A stretch of 64,000 nt of DNA, from assembly GCF_009846525.1 (NCBI RefSeq), contig NZ_CP024621.1, forward strand, positions 868,001-932,000, read 5' to 3'. The DNA comes from Halomonas meridiana (GTDB taxonomy: Bacteria; Pseudomonadota; Gammaproteobacteria; Pseudomonadales; Halomonadaceae). The translations under genes were made by a program, and so were the position numbers. This document shows, in pieces, positions 17,936-28,997 of this stretch (positions are counted from its first letter, which is position 1; each line of letters starts with the position of its first letter). The notes beneath the pieces were generated by a model. It was not told where the DNA came from. It did not search any database and saw only the letters and a program-made list of their open reading frames with translations.

Positions 17936-18457
17936 ATGCGCCATGCCAAAGACGTCACCTTTCATTTGCTAACGCCCGAAGATGCCGTTGAGCTGCTGCG
18001 TTTCGAACGCGCAGAGCGTGCGTGGTTCGAGCAGCATATTGAGGCTAGGCCGGAGTGCTTTTACACGCCGCAAGGGGTGGCTAAGCACATCATCGATTGT
18101 TTAGCGCTCAACGCACAGCGCAAGATGAATCCTCTCATCATCCGTGAGCGGGGCGTCATCGTGGGGCGCGCGAATTTACGCAATATTGTTGATGATCAGG
18201 CGCGGGTGGGGTATCGGATTGCGCGAAGCGCTGGCGGCCGGGGGATTGCGCAACACGCGCTGAAACGCTTATTGGCGGAAGCTCGCTGCGTGTATGGCGT
18301 CACACAGTTGGCGGCGGTGGTTGCGGTGGACAACATGGCCTCCCAGCGCGTGCTGACAAGAGGCGGGTTTGTTGCCCAACAGCGATTGTCTTGCTACTCC
18401 CGGGTGAAAGGGGAGCTTAAAGATTGCTGGGTGTTTGAATACTCTCCGGCCTCGTAG
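17936..18457 (+). CDS. GNAT N-acetyltransferase (RimJ/RimL-like)
   Basis: A 173-residue acetyltransferase. The acetyl-CoA loop is GGRGIAQHALKRLL (near 101-114), preceded by VGYRIARSA; VVAVDNMASQRVLTRGGF is the motif B region typical of RimJ/RimL-type enzymes. The substrate is unknown. The start at 17936 follows a full AGGAGG at 17921-17926, so it is preferred to an in-frame GTG at 17900. Confidence 0.77.
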   Translation: MRHAKDVTFHLLTPEDAVELLRFERAERAWFEQHIEARPECFYTPQGVAKHIIDCLALNAQRKMNPLIIRERGVIVGRANLRNIVDDQARVGYRIARSAGGRGIAQHALKRLLAEARCVYGVTQLAAVVAVDNMASQRVLTRGGFVAQQRLSCYSRVKGELKDCWVFEYSPAS

Positions 18458-18536
18458 CGTGGTTTGGCAGCTCACAACACGTTGTACTAGCCTTGAATGA
18501 CGTTTTCCGTAAACGCCAAACCAGGAGGTTGATGCG

Positions 18537-19373
18537 ATGCCATTTCTGAATGCAGGGACGGAGCAGGGCACACCGGTTGAGATTTATTACGAGGTTCACG
18601 GGGCAGGTAAACCGGTCGTACTGATTCACGGTTGGCCGCTGAGTGGCCGCTCTTGGGAGCAGCAGGTGCCTGCGCTAGTGGAGGCGGGCTACAAGGTGGT
18701 GACCTATGACCGCCGTGGTTTTGGCCGTTCGACCCAAGCGGATGGCGGTTACGACTACGATACCCTCGCTTCTGATTTGAAAAAGCTGCTGGACGCGCTG
18801 GATCTCAACGACGCGACCCTGGTGGGCTTCTCCATGGGCGGCGGCGAAGTCGCGCGCTATTTGTCGAGCTACGGCACCGAGCGTGTCAATAAAGCGGTGT
18901 TGGCAGCTGCAGTGCCGCCGTATCTGTATAAAACAGACGATAACCCGGAAGGCGGCCTGGACGATGCCACGATTCACCAGTTCCTGGAAGGCGTGAAGGG
19001 TGACCGCATCGCCTTCTTGGATGACTTCACCAAGAGCTTCTTTACCGCCAACGACAAGAGCGATCTGATCAGCGAACCGAACCGGCTTTATCACCGCGAT
19101 ATCGCGGCGTTCGCCTCTCCCAAAGCGACCTACGACTGCATCAAAGCGTTTAGCTACACCGACTTCCGCAAGGATTTACCCAAGATCGACATTCCGACGC
19201 TGGTCCTCCATGGGGATTCAGACGGCATCGTACCGCTGGAAGTGAGCGGCAAACGCGCCGCTGAGCTACTGCCCAACGCTTCGCTAGAGGTGATCGAGGG
19301 TGGCCCGCATGGGCTTAACGCGACTCACCCAGAGGCGTTCAATCAGGCGCTGATTCGGTTTTTGGTTCAATAA
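18537..19373 (+). CDS. Alpha/beta hydrolase, non-haem chloroperoxidase type
   Basis: A 278-residue hydrolase very like cofactor-free haloperoxidases/arylesterases. HGWPLSGRSWEQQ forms the oxyanion region (near 31), YDRRGFGRST follows, the nucleophile elbow is GFSMGGGEVARYL (near 98), the acid LHGDSDGIVP (near 222) and the His GGPHGLNATHP (near 254). Such enzymes hydrolyse esters and show peroxide-dependent halogenation in vitro. AGGAGGTTGATGCG precedes the ATG. A strong terminator follows. Confidence 0.83.
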   Translation: MPFLNAGTEQGTPVEIYYEVHGAGKPVVLIHGWPLSGRSWEQQVPALVEAGYKVVTYDRRGFGRSTQADGGYDYDTLASDLKKLLDALDLNDATLVGFSMGGGEVARYLSSYGTERVNKAVLAAAVPPYLYKTDDNPEGGLDDATIHQFLEGVKGDRIAFLDDFTKSFFTANDKSDLISEPNRLYHRDIAAFASPKATYDCIKAFSYTDFRKDLPKIDIPTLVLHGDSDGIVPLEVSGKRAAELLPNASLEVIEGGPHGLNATHPEAFNQALIRFLVQ

Positions 19374-19387
19374 AGAGCGTCACTCTC

Positions 19388-19425
19388 AAACAGCCGCGCC
19401 GCCTGGATAGGCGGCGCGGCTGTTT
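19388..19425. terminator. Strong bidirectional terminator
   Basis: AAACAGCCGCGCCGCCT (19388-19404) and its exact complement (19409-19425) form a 17-bp perfect stem with a GGAT loop. The A/T ends give a T-run in both directions. It separates the hydrolase from nirD, which is convergent. Confidence 0.92.
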
Positions 19426-19460
19426 GCGTTGCAGGGGGCGTTTTAGAGGTAAGCGTTCGG

Positions 19461-19835
19461 CTAGCCTTCCACCCACACTTCATCGCCTTTGAAGGCGACG
19501 CGCCAAGTACGCAGCTGTACCTCATCCTCCTCCAAACACTGGCCATCTTCCAGGCGGAAGTGCTGCTTGTAGATCGGAGAGGCCACTACTGGGCTGCCTT
19601 TAATATCGCCGACGATGCCGCGGGCAATCACATAGGCCTTCGAGAAAGGATCGAAGTGATCCAGGGCATAGAGCTCTTGCGCGTGGCCGGGCAAATAGAA
19701 CAGCGCCACTTGGGCGGGGCCTTCCGGTATGTTCAGCCAAGCGGCAACGCCGGAAAAGGGCACGAGGTCTGCTCTGGTGCAGAGCGGCTGCCAAGTGTCG
19801 TTGCGGTTCGTTAGTTTGAGTACGGTAGCGGTCAT
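19461..19835 (-). CDS. nirD: Nitrite reductase (NADH) small subunit
   Basis: A 124-residue Rieske-fold protein without Rieske cysteine/histidine ligands, as usual for NirD (YALDHFDPFSKAYVIARGIVGD, SPVVASPIYKQHF, LEDGQCLEED). It partners NirB in cytoplasmic reduction of nitrite to ammonium. It lies 28 bases downstream of nirB. The ATG at 19835 has GAGGACGACC upstream; an in-frame ATG at 19859 would add eight residues and overlap the nirB end region. Confidence 0.92.
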   Translation of the reverse strand: MTATVLKLTNRNDTWQPLCTRADLVPFSGVAAWLNIPEGPAQVALFYLPGHAQELYALDHFDPFSKAYVIARGIVGDIKGSPVVASPIYKQHFRLEDGQCLEEDEVQLRTWRVAFKGDEVWVEG

Positions 19836-19863
19836 GGTCGTCCTCGATTCTTTGGTCACTGGG

Positions 19864-22404
<2,541 letters not shown>

Positions 22405-22406
22405 AG

Positions 22407-23726
22407 CTAAGCCGCCTCACGGGTGAGAGATAAAGGGGATGACAGGGTGTCGAGAGGGTTGTCGAGATGGTTATCGAGCGCTGTTTGGGCATCGGTTGCG
22501 CCAAACAGCAACAGGTGGCGGCACGCGGTTAGGTCGGTCGCGGCCAGCGCCTGCTCGAAATACCAGGGGCCGTGGCGGGTATCGCCATACAGCACCGCAC
22601 CGATAAGGCGGCCTTGATGGAGCAGCAGGCGGCAGTAGTCGCCGGTTTCCGGGTCTTGATAACGAAGCTCTTCGTGCTTGGCGGCTGGCTCGGTGGGGCC
22701 AAAGGCAAACAGGCTCACTCCGCTGACCTTGAGTTTGGTGGCCGTGGGGGCTTCTTGATACGCCGCTGGGTGTTCACCACACAGCACGGCGGCCAGCACT
22801 TCTACCTGTCGCCAAATAGGTTCCACCAGCCCGTAAGTGTGCTGCTCGAACTGGCAGCATTCGCCCAGTGCATAAATGTGGTCGTCTGAGGTGGTGAGGT
22901 GCCCATCCACCACAATGGCGCGGTCGTACATAAGCCCGCTTTGCTGGCCCAGCTCCGCATTGGGGGTAATACCCGCCGCGACAATCACGCTGTCGGCAGC
23001 TAGCTTCCGGCCATCGCTCAGTGTGACCGACTGCACCTGCCCGTGGCCGTTATCTTCCAAGGCAGCAAGCGATGCGCCGGTTTCAATAGTGATACCGCGC
23101 TCGCGCAGCGTGGCTTCCAGCAATTGGGCGGCGGTGGTGTCTAGCTGGCGGTTCATCAACCGCTCGCTGCGCTGCAAAACGCTGACGGTGAGCGCGCTAC
23201 CGCCCCGTTTGCGCAGCCCTTCAGCGGCTTCTAATCCAAGTAAGCCGCCGCCAATCACCACGGCGTTGCCGCCTTGCTGAGCAATGGCTTCTAAGGCGTC
23301 GGCATCGCGCAGGTCACGAAACGTATGAACACCGTCAAGCGTGATGCCAGGCACCGCTGGCAGCGTGGGGCGCGAGCCAGTGGCTATCACTAATCGGTCG
23401 TAGCTTAAGGTGTCTCCCCGGTGCGTGATGAGCAGGCGGCGTTCGCGGTCGATGGAGGTCACGCGGTCGCCAAGTGTCAGTGTGATGTTGTTATCAGCGT
23501 ACCAGGAGGCGTCTTGCAGAGTGAGCGCCTCAGGCGCCAATTCGCCCGCCAGCAAAGGAGAGAGCAAAATGCGGTTATAGGCAGGTACCGGCTCCTCACC
23601 CACCACTGTGATACGGCGGGGACGCTGCGGATGTTTCACCAGCGCTTCAAGTAGTCGGTGGCAAGCCATGCCGTTACCGATAATGACGAGGTGTTCGTTC
23701 TGTGAGCACCGGGAAGCGGTTTCCAT
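22407..23726 (-). CDS. FAD/NAD(P)-dependent electron-transfer subunit of the nitrate/nitrite system (NasC-like)
   Basis: A 439-residue flavoprotein like the N-terminal half of NirB: LVIIGNGMACHRLLEAL (FAD, near 12), VIATGSRPTLPAVPG, NAD motif VVIGGGLLGLEAAEGL (near 145), VIVAAGITPNAELG and ALGECCQFEQH. In Klebsiella a similar protein, NasC, transfers electrons from NADH to nitrate reductase NasA. The position as first gene before nirB-nirD and divergent from nasA supports that role (inference). The ATG at 23726 (METASRCSQ) has AGGAG upstream; the open frame further upstream covers the leader terminator and is not coding. Confidence 0.78.
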   Translation of the reverse strand: METASRCSQNEHLVIIGNGMACHRLLEALVKHPQRPRRITVVGEEPVPAYNRILLSPLLAGELAPEALTLQDASWYADNNITLTLGDRVTSIDRERRLLITHRGDTLSYDRLVIATGSRPTLPAVPGITLDGVHTFRDLRDADALEAIAQQGGNAVVIGGGLLGLEAAEGLRKRGGSALTVSVLQRSERLMNRQLDTTAAQLLEATLRERGITIETGASLAALEDNGHGQVQSVTLSDGRKLAADSVIVAAGITPNAELGQQSGLMYDRAIVVDGHLTTSDDHIYALGECCQFEQHTYGLVEPIWRQVEVLAAVLCGEHPAAYQEAPTATKLKVSGVSLFAFGPTEPAAKHEELRYQDPETGDYCRLLLHQGRLIGAVLYGDTRHGPWYFEQALAATDLTACRHLLLFGATDAQTALDNHLDNPLDTLSSPLSLTREAA

Positions 23727-23764
23727 AGGTAGCTCCTGTGGTTGAAACATAATGTTCAGCAAAT

Positions 23765-23812
23765 AAAAAACGCCCCTGACACAGCCCTTTCGAGAAGGGA
23801 GTATCAGGGGCG
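23765..23812 (-). terminator. Leader terminator (attenuator) of the nasC-nirB-nirD operon
   Basis: On the minus strand CGCCCCTGA ... TCAGGGGCG (arms 23804-23812 and 23771-23779) with an inner CCCTT/AAGGG stem is followed at once by a T6 run (A-run 23765-23770). It lies 38 bases before the nasC-like ATG and so inside the leader. No gene lies upstream on this strand for over 600 bases, so this is a regulatory terminator, of the kind NasR releases. Confidence 0.82.
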
Positions 23813-24261
23813 TCGTTGCCCGTTGGCGTCGTTGATAACGCACAGCAACCGCCGTTGGCTGCCGAACTGTCTTACCTTACGGTGAGCAAAAAGCCCGCCA
23901 GCTTTTGCCGTCGGTGGATTTAATTCAGCCTAATCAGGGTATTAAGCGTTTATGAAGAAGCGGCAGGCCGCTCATGGTTAGCTAGGCTTGCCCCACTTTG
24001 GTGCTTAAGCGGCGGTTAATGCACTCTCTTCAACCGATTATTCGACAAAGGGCATGCCTTTCGCGAAAAGTAGAAATGCAGGCTGCGTTTATAAATGATT
24101 GTTTATTAAGTATTTTAATGGTTTTAGAGCAGAGTGGGCGCAGGGTTTGCAGTTATTCCAGTAACAAGCAACAACGGCTCAGTGCAGGGTCTTTGCCCAT
24201 AACGATCACAACGACTAATTGCGTCGAACAATACCAACTGCAGCAAATCACTGATGAGTAC
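23813..24261. promoter_or_regulatory. Divergent nas control region
   Basis: No convincing gene is present between the two nas arms. Visible elements: a direct repeat GGCGTCGTTG (23809-23818 and 23825-23834), a hairpin CAGCAAC...GTTGGCTG (about 23842-23861), a GCAAAAAGC/GCTTTTGC inverted pair (about 23886-23909), and a palindromic GGCATGCC at 24051-24058 near the midpoint. I did not find a clean sigma-54 promoter or a pair of hexanucleotide-loop hairpins of the known ANTAR type. The region is richer in A+T than its flanks. Confidence 0.5.
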
Positions 24262-24281
24262 GGCACCCGGTAAGCGGTGCC
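24262..24281 (+). ncRNA. Leader hairpin upstream of the nasA attenuator
   Basis: GGCACC (24262-24267) and GGTGCC (24276-24281) form a 6-bp stem with an 8-base loop, 12 bases before the terminator hairpin. A hairpin preceding a leader terminator is the arrangement expected of an ANTAR antitermination target, but the loop is not the usual six bases. Confidence 0.45.
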
Positions 24282-24293
24282 CCTGAGACAACG

Positions 24294-24343
24294 GCGTCCA
24301 GGCAGGCTTCTTTCGAGGCTAGCTTGGGCGCTTTTTGCTTTTT
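24294..24343 (+). terminator. Leader terminator (attenuator) of nasA
   Basis: A long hairpin between 24294 and 24331: GCGTCCAGG pairs with CTTGGGCGC (two G-U pairs), continuing inward to CTTC/GAGG around a TTTC loop, with one mismatch. It is followed by TTTTTGCTTTTT. It ends 20 bases before the nasA ATG, with the nasA ribosome site (GGAGG) after it, so termination here would leave no nasA message. Confidence 0.82.
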
Positions 24344-24362
24344 AACGCCGGAGGAAACTGCC

Positions 24363-27086
24363 ATGCCACAGGCCAATCGGCTCGTCCGAACCACCTGCCC
24401 CTACTGCGGCGTCGGCTGCGGCGTTACCGCCACGTTGGAGAACGGTCAGCTCATCGCCGTCGAAGGAGACCGCGAGCACCCAGCTAATTACGGTCGCCTG
24501 TGCGTAAAAGGCACCGCGCTGCACGAAACCCTGGGCGAGCAGGGGCGCTTGCTGAGGCCGCGCGTGGACGGCCAGGAGGTCTCTTGGGAGCAGGCGCTCA
24601 CCACCACCGCCGAACGCTTGCAAGCGCAGCGCAGCGCCCATGGCCCGCAGTCGGTGGCGGCGTATCTGTCTGGGCAACTCTTAACCGAAGATTATTACGT
24701 TGCCAACAAGCTGTTTAAAGGCTTCTTGGGGACCCCTCACCTGGATACCAACTCGCGGCTCTGCATGGCATCTGCCGTGGCGGGCTACAAGCGCGCCTTT
24801 GGGGCCGATGCGGTGCCTTGCAGCTATGAAGACCTAGAAGAGGCAGAGCTGGTGGTACTGGTGGGGTCTAACCTTGCCTGGAATCATCCGGTGCTCTATC
24901 AGCGCTTGAAGGTAGCCAAAGAGCGCAACCCGCTGATGCGGGTCGTGGTGATCGACCCCCGAGTGACCGACACCTGCGAAATTGCAGATCTTTACTTAGG
25001 CATTCGTCCGGGCAGCGATGCTTACCTGTTTAACGGGCTGTTGGCGTGGATGGACGCCCACAATCGCTTGGATAGCGTGTACCTAGAACGCCACACCGAG
25101 GGGATAGATGACGCGCTGAGCACTGCCAGGCAGAGTGCAGGCAGCGTGGAAGCCGTTGCCCGCGAGTGTGATGTGGACCCTGAACGCCTGGAAACCCTCT
25201 ACTACTGGTTCGCCAGCCAGCTGCACGTGGTCACACTCTACTCCCAGGGGGTGAATCAATCCTCCAGCGGTACCGATAAGTGCAACGCGATTATCAACTG
25301 CCACCTAGCGGGTGGGAAAATCGGCCTGCCGGGGGCGGGGCCGTTTTCGATCACCGGCCAGCCCAACGCCATGGGCGGGCGAGAAGTGGGTGGGTTGGCG
25401 AATCAACTGGCGGCGCATATGGATTACCACACGCAGGGCGCTCGTGAATTGGTCAGCCGCTTCTGGACCACCAAGCATTTAAATCCGGCACTGCCTGACG
25501 CCCCGGGTTACAAAGCGGTAGAGCTCTTTGATGCCATCGAGCGTGGCGAGATTACCGCCCTGTGGGTGATGGCGACCAATCCGGCGGTGAGCATGCCGGA
25601 TGGGGAGAAAGTGCGACGCGCGCTGGCAAAATGCCCGCTGGTAATTGTCTCGGAGTGCGTTGCCAATACCGACCTGCTGCCCTTTGCGGATATCGTGCTG
25701 CCCGCGTCGGGTTGGTCGGAGAAAGATGGCACGGTGACTAACTCAGAGCGGCGAATTTCCCGCCAGCGGGGGATGCTGCCTCCTCCTGGCGAAGCGAAGC
25801 ACGACTGGTGGATACTCTGTGAAGTGGCAAAACGCTTGGGCGTAGGGGAAGCCTTCGATTACACCCACCCGTGGGAGATTTTCGATGAGCACGCACGCCT
25901 CTCTGGCTATGAGAATAGCGGCGATACCCAGCGGCTGTTCGATATCTCAGGGCTGGCAGGCCTGGGCCAAGCGGCTTATGATGCGCTCGCACCGATCCAG
26001 TGGCCCGTGACTCAGCAGGCTCCTCGCGGCACGGCAAGGCTGTTCGAAGATGGCCGGTTTGCTACGGCGAATGGCCGAGCCAAACTGCTGCCGATTACTC
26101 CGCGCCCACCGGCGCAGCCGCTGAGCGACGACTACCCGCTGCGCTTGAATACCGGTCGCGTGCGGGATCAGTGGCACACCATGACGCGTACCGCCCGTTC
26201 GCCGCGTTTGATGAACCACCGCGCCGAACCGTTCATTGAGCTGCACCCAGACGATGCGGCTCAGGCAGGCGTTACGGATCAAAGCTTGGCGACGTTGACC
26301 GCTGCCGCCGGGGAGTACCGTGGGCGGGTGCGGGTTTCCAACGCCCAGCGCCGAGGCGAAGTCTTCGTGCCGATGCATTGGACCGACTGCTTTACCAAGC
26401 AGGGGCGCAGCGGCGCATTGATTCAAGGGTATACCGACCCGCTCTCCGGGCAGCCGGAAGCCAAGCAGGGGGCGGTGGCGGTGGGCAAACTTTCCGTTGC
26501 TTGGCAGGCGACGCTGCTGCTAGCCAACGAATTGGATACGCCACCATCGCCCTGGTGTCGCAGCGACTACTGGGCACGCATTCCGATGGCAAGCTGCACC
26601 CGTTGGCAGCTAGCGGATAGCCAGCCGGTCGAGGATTGGCTGGCGCAGGTGGAGGCGTGGTGCGGCGTGCCTGTCTCTTTGTGGTGTGACGACCCGGCAA
26701 CGGGTAGGCTGCGCGCAACGGGCGTAGTGAACGGGCGGATACGCTGGTGGTTGATGGTGGGACCACCCGACGAACTGCCCGGGCTTGCCTGGCTTGAAGC
26801 GCGCTTCAAGGACGCTACCCTGGAGACACAGCACCGTAGACGCCTGCTGGCCGGGTGCGACGATGGTGCCGTGGATACCGGACCGGTGGTGTGCAGCTGC
26901 CACCAGGTTGGCCAAGCCAGCATTGTGAAAGCGATTCATGCGGGCGATACCAGCGTTGAAGCGTTAGGCGCACGACTGGCCTGCGGCACCCAGTGCGGCA
27001 GCTGCCTACCCGAACTAAAAGCGATACTTGAAGAGGAGCGGCCCCATGCGCGCGCTAAGCAAACAGCTAACACAGAAGTGGCCTGA
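24363..27086 (+). CDS. nasA: Assimilatory nitrate reductase catalytic subunit
   Basis: A 907-residue molybdopterin oxidoreductase. The N-terminal 4Fe-4S ligands are CPYCGVGC (C12, C15, C19) and C47 in RLCVKG. The Mo-bis-MGD domains follow (SNLAWNHPVLYQR, GQPNAMGGREVGG, the molydopterin-dinucleotide-binding region LNTGRVRDQWHTMTRT). The C-terminus adds a BFD-like [2Fe-2S] domain (VCSCHQVGQ ... CGTQCGSC, about 845-885), as in Klebsiella NasA. It reduces nitrate to nitrite in the cytoplasm. GGAGG lies 8 bases before the ATG. cobA overlaps its 3' end. Confidence 0.95.
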   Translation: MPQANRLVRTTCPYCGVGCGVTATLENGQLIAVEGDREHPANYGRLCVKGTALHETLGEQGRLLRPRVDGQEVSWEQALTTTAERLQAQRSAHGPQSVAAYLSGQLLTEDYYVANKLFKGFLGTPHLDTNSRLCMASAVAGYKRAFGADAVPCSYEDLEEAELVVLVGSNLAWNHPVLYQRLKVAKERNPLMRVVVIDPRVTDTCEIADLYLGIRPGSDAYLFNGLLAWMDAHNRLDSVYLERHTEGIDDALSTARQSAGSVEAVARECDVDPERLETLYYWFASQLHVVTLYSQGVNQSSSGTDKCNAIINCHLAGGKIGLPGAGPFSITGQPNAMGGREVGGLANQLAAHMDYHTQGARELVSRFWTTKHLNPALPDAPGYKAVELFDAIERGEITALWVMATNPAVSMPDGEKVRRALAKCPLVIVSECVANTDLLPFADIVLPASGWSEKDGTVTNSERRISRQRGMLPPPGEAKHDWWILCEVAKRLGVGEAFDYTHPWEIFDEHARLSGYENSGDTQRLFDISGLAGLGQAAYDALAPIQWPVTQQAPRGTARLFEDGRFATANGRAKLLPITPRPPAQPLSDDYPLRLNTGRVRDQWHTMTRTARSPRLMNHRAEPFIELHPDDAAQAGVTDQSLATLTAAAGEYRGRVRVSNAQRRGEVFVPMHWTDCFTKQGRSGALIQGYTDPLSGQPEAKQGAVAVGKLSVAWQATLLLANELDTPPSPWCRSDYWARIPMASCTRWQLADSQPVEDWLAQVEAWCGVPVSLWCDDPATGRLRATGVVNGRIRWWLMVGPPDELPGLAWLEARFKDATLETQHRRRLLAGCDDGAVDTGPVVCSCHQVGQASIVKAIHAGDTSVEALGARLACGTQCGSCLPELKAILEEERPHARAKQTANTEVA

Positions 27087-27942
27087 AGCGCTGTGGCGCT
27101 TGGGTCAGCGGGCGTGGGCGCCATTTAGTCGCGATACCGCCACGCGCTTGCGCTTGCCGTTAAGCGGTGAGTGCCACCCAGGCACCGTCTATTTGGTCGG
27201 CGCGGGCAGCGGCGATGTGGAGCTGCTGACGCTGAAAGCCGCACGGTTGCTGATGCAGGCAGACGCAGTGGTGTATGACCGCCTTGTTGGAGACGAAGCG
27301 CTAGGGCTTATTCCTCCGGGCACCGAGCGCTACTATGTTGGTAAAGCCAGCGGCCATCACAGCATGCCTCAGGCGGAGATTGGTGAGCTGATCGTCTCCC
27401 TGGCCCAGGCAGGCAAATCGGTAGTGCGCTTGAAGGGCGGCGATCCTGGCGTGTTTGGGCGCATGGGCGAAGAGCTAGCGGCTCTGGCCGAGGCCGGGCT
27501 GCCCGCCGAGATTGTGCCGGGTATTACCGCCGCCTCCGCCGCAGCGGCGGGGATGGGGATACCACTCACCGATCGCGGCCACGCCCAGCAGGTACGTTTT
27601 ATTACGGCGCAGCTATGCCGGGAAGGCGGTATGCCGGACTGGGCGTCGCTGGCGCGTCAAGATGAGACCCTGGTGTTCTACATGGGGCTCTCCAAAGTGG
27701 CCGCCATTTGCCACGGCCTGCGCCAAGCGGGCCTGCCCGATACGTGGCCTATCATGCTGGTGGCCAACGCCAGCCAGCCCGAGCAGCAGGCCCTGGTAGG
27801 CACGTTGGCCGATATGCCCGAACGCCTCGCCGCTCAACCGCTGCCATCGCCCTGCCTCATCATGGTGGGCAGTGTGGTCAGTATGGTGGCCCATAGCCCA
27901 GCTGCGACGGGCGCAAAAGTGCTGCCTTGCCAGCAGGCCTGA
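27046..27942 (+). CDS. cobA: Uroporphyrinogen-III C-methyltransferase
   Basis: A 298-residue SAM-dependent methylase. Motifs: VYLVGAGSGDVELLTLKA (about 44-61), VVYDRLV, VVRLKGGDPGVFGRMGEE (near 126-143), VPGITAASAAAAG and LTDRGHAQ. It makes precorrin-2 for siroheme, the cofactor of NirB. It overlaps nasA by 41 bases, so it is co-transcribed; CobA genes attached to nas clusters supply the extra siroheme. The first ~40 residues are an unusual basic extension. GAGGAG precedes the ATG at 27046; an in-frame TTG at 27028 is less likely. Confidence 0.93.
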   Translation: MRALSKQLTQKWPEALWRLGQRAWAPFSRDTATRLRLPLSGECHPGTVYLVGAGSGDVELLTLKAARLLMQADAVVYDRLVGDEALGLIPPGTERYYVGKASGHHSMPQAEIGELIVSLAQAGKSVVRLKGGDPGVFGRMGEELAALAEAGLPAEIVPGITAASAAAAGMGIPLTDRGHAQQVRFITAQLCREGGMPDWASLARQDETLVFYMGLSKVAAICHGLRQAGLPDTWPIMLVANASQPEQQALVGTLADMPERLAAQPLPSPCLIMVGSVVSMVAHSPAATGAKVLPCQQA

Positions 27943-28052
27943 TGGCGGATGTCGTTTTTTTACGAAAAAATGTTAAAAGCCAGGGTTGAAGTCCCAGAGT
28001 GCTCTCCCCATATTCATTAACACGCTATCAAATGAAGCAAAGGAGAGAAGGG

Positions 28053-28877
28053 ATGCACAACGACGCTCCGAACCCCGGTTTTGGTACTTTTCGTTTGGAA
28101 GGCGATACGTTAACGAAGAGCATACACGCGGCCCTGGAGGCAGGTTACCGCCATATCGATACCGCTCAGTTTTACGATAACGAAGCGGGCGTTGGCAAAG
28201 CGATTGCCTCTAGCGGTGTTCCCCGTGAAGAGATTTTTCTGACCACGAAAGTGTGGTTCGACAAGCTCGAACCCGCCGCGCTGAAGGCCAGCGTCGATGA
28301 AAGCCTGGAAAAGCTGGGCACCGACTATGTAGACCTGCTGCTTATCCACTGGCCGTCGCCGAACGATGCGGTGCCCATGGCAGACTACTTAACCGCCTTG
28401 AAAGAAGTGAAGCAGGCGGGCAAAGCGCACCATATCGGCGTGTCGAATTTTACCATTGCACAGCTCGATGAAGCGGTGGATATCTTAGGCGAAGGTGAGA
28501 TCTTTACGAACCAGATTGAGGTTCACCCGTTCCTGCAAAATCGCCGCTTAGTGCAGCACTGCGAAAAGCTCGGCATCAAAGTGACGGCCTTTATGCCGCT
28601 CGCTGTTGGCAAAGTGCTCGATGAGCCTGCGCTGCAGCGCATTGCGGATGCACATGGGGCCAACCCGGCGCAAGTGACCTTGGCGTGGATCCATCAACTG
28701 GGCTACCTGACCATTCCGTCGTCCACTAAGGCGCGTAACATTCAAAGCAACATCGATGCCTTCAAACTGACCCTGAGCGAGTCAGAAATGGCGCAGATTG
28801 CTGAACTGGATCGCCATGAGCGTATTGCAAATCCCGATTTTGCTCCACAGTGGGACGACCAGCCGTTAGGTCATTAG
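28053..28877 (+). CDS. Aldo/keto reductase (2,5-diketo-D-gluconate reductase DkgB type)
   Basis: A 274-residue NADPH-dependent reductase with the catalytic tetrad visible: Asp and Tyr in HIDTAQFYDNE (near 33-43), Lys in FLTTKVW (near 68) and His in LLIHWP (near 101). The C-terminal NADPH site IPSSTKARNIQSN is also present. The family reduces ketones and aldehydes such as methylglyoxal and diketogluconate. The start at 28053 follows AGGAGAG; the frame upstream is not conserved. Confidence 0.85.
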   Translation: MHNDAPNPGFGTFRLEGDTLTKSIHAALEAGYRHIDTAQFYDNEAGVGKAIASSGVPREEIFLTTKVWFDKLEPAALKASVDESLEKLGTDYVDLLLIHWPSPNDAVPMADYLTALKEVKQAGKAHHIGVSNFTIAQLDEAVDILGEGEIFTNQIEVHPFLQNRRLVQHCEKLGIKVTAFMPLAVGKVLDEPALQRIADAHGANPAQVTLAWIHQLGYLTIPSSTKARNIQSNIDAFKLTLSESEMAQIAELDRHERIANPDFAPQWDDQPLGH

Positions 28878-28937
28878 GAAAACGCTATCGTAAAACCGCT
28901 TCGGCAACGGGAACTGTTGGCGCAGCGGGTGTTCCTA

Positions 28938-28964
28938 AGGGCGGCGGCTAACACACGCCGCCTT
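28938..28964 (+). terminator. Possible terminator of the aldo/keto reductase gene
   Basis: GGCGGCG and CGCCGCC form a 7-bp GC stem with a 9-base loop, followed by TTATTAAG. It lies 60 bases after the reductase stop and 34 bases before arfA. The T-run is poor. Confidence 0.45.
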
Positions 28965-28997
28965 ATTAAGCGTCTCTTAATAAACCAGGAGTACAGT

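Noticed and set aside
24045..24066. GGCATGCC region as a pair of divergent sigma-54 promoters
   Set aside because: Each direction has three mismatches to TGGCAYRNNNNTTGCW, including the T before GG. It could be an operator, but not a confident promoter.
23998..24273. Open frame of 91 codons in the nas intergenic region
   Set aside because: It starts at TTG without a ribosome site, has no domain, and overlaps the nasA leader structures.
24262..24281. GGCACC...GGTGCC as an NtrC binding site
   Set aside because: The spacer is 8 bases, while the NtrC consensus TGCACC-N5-GGTGCA needs 5. It reads better as an RNA hairpin in the leader.
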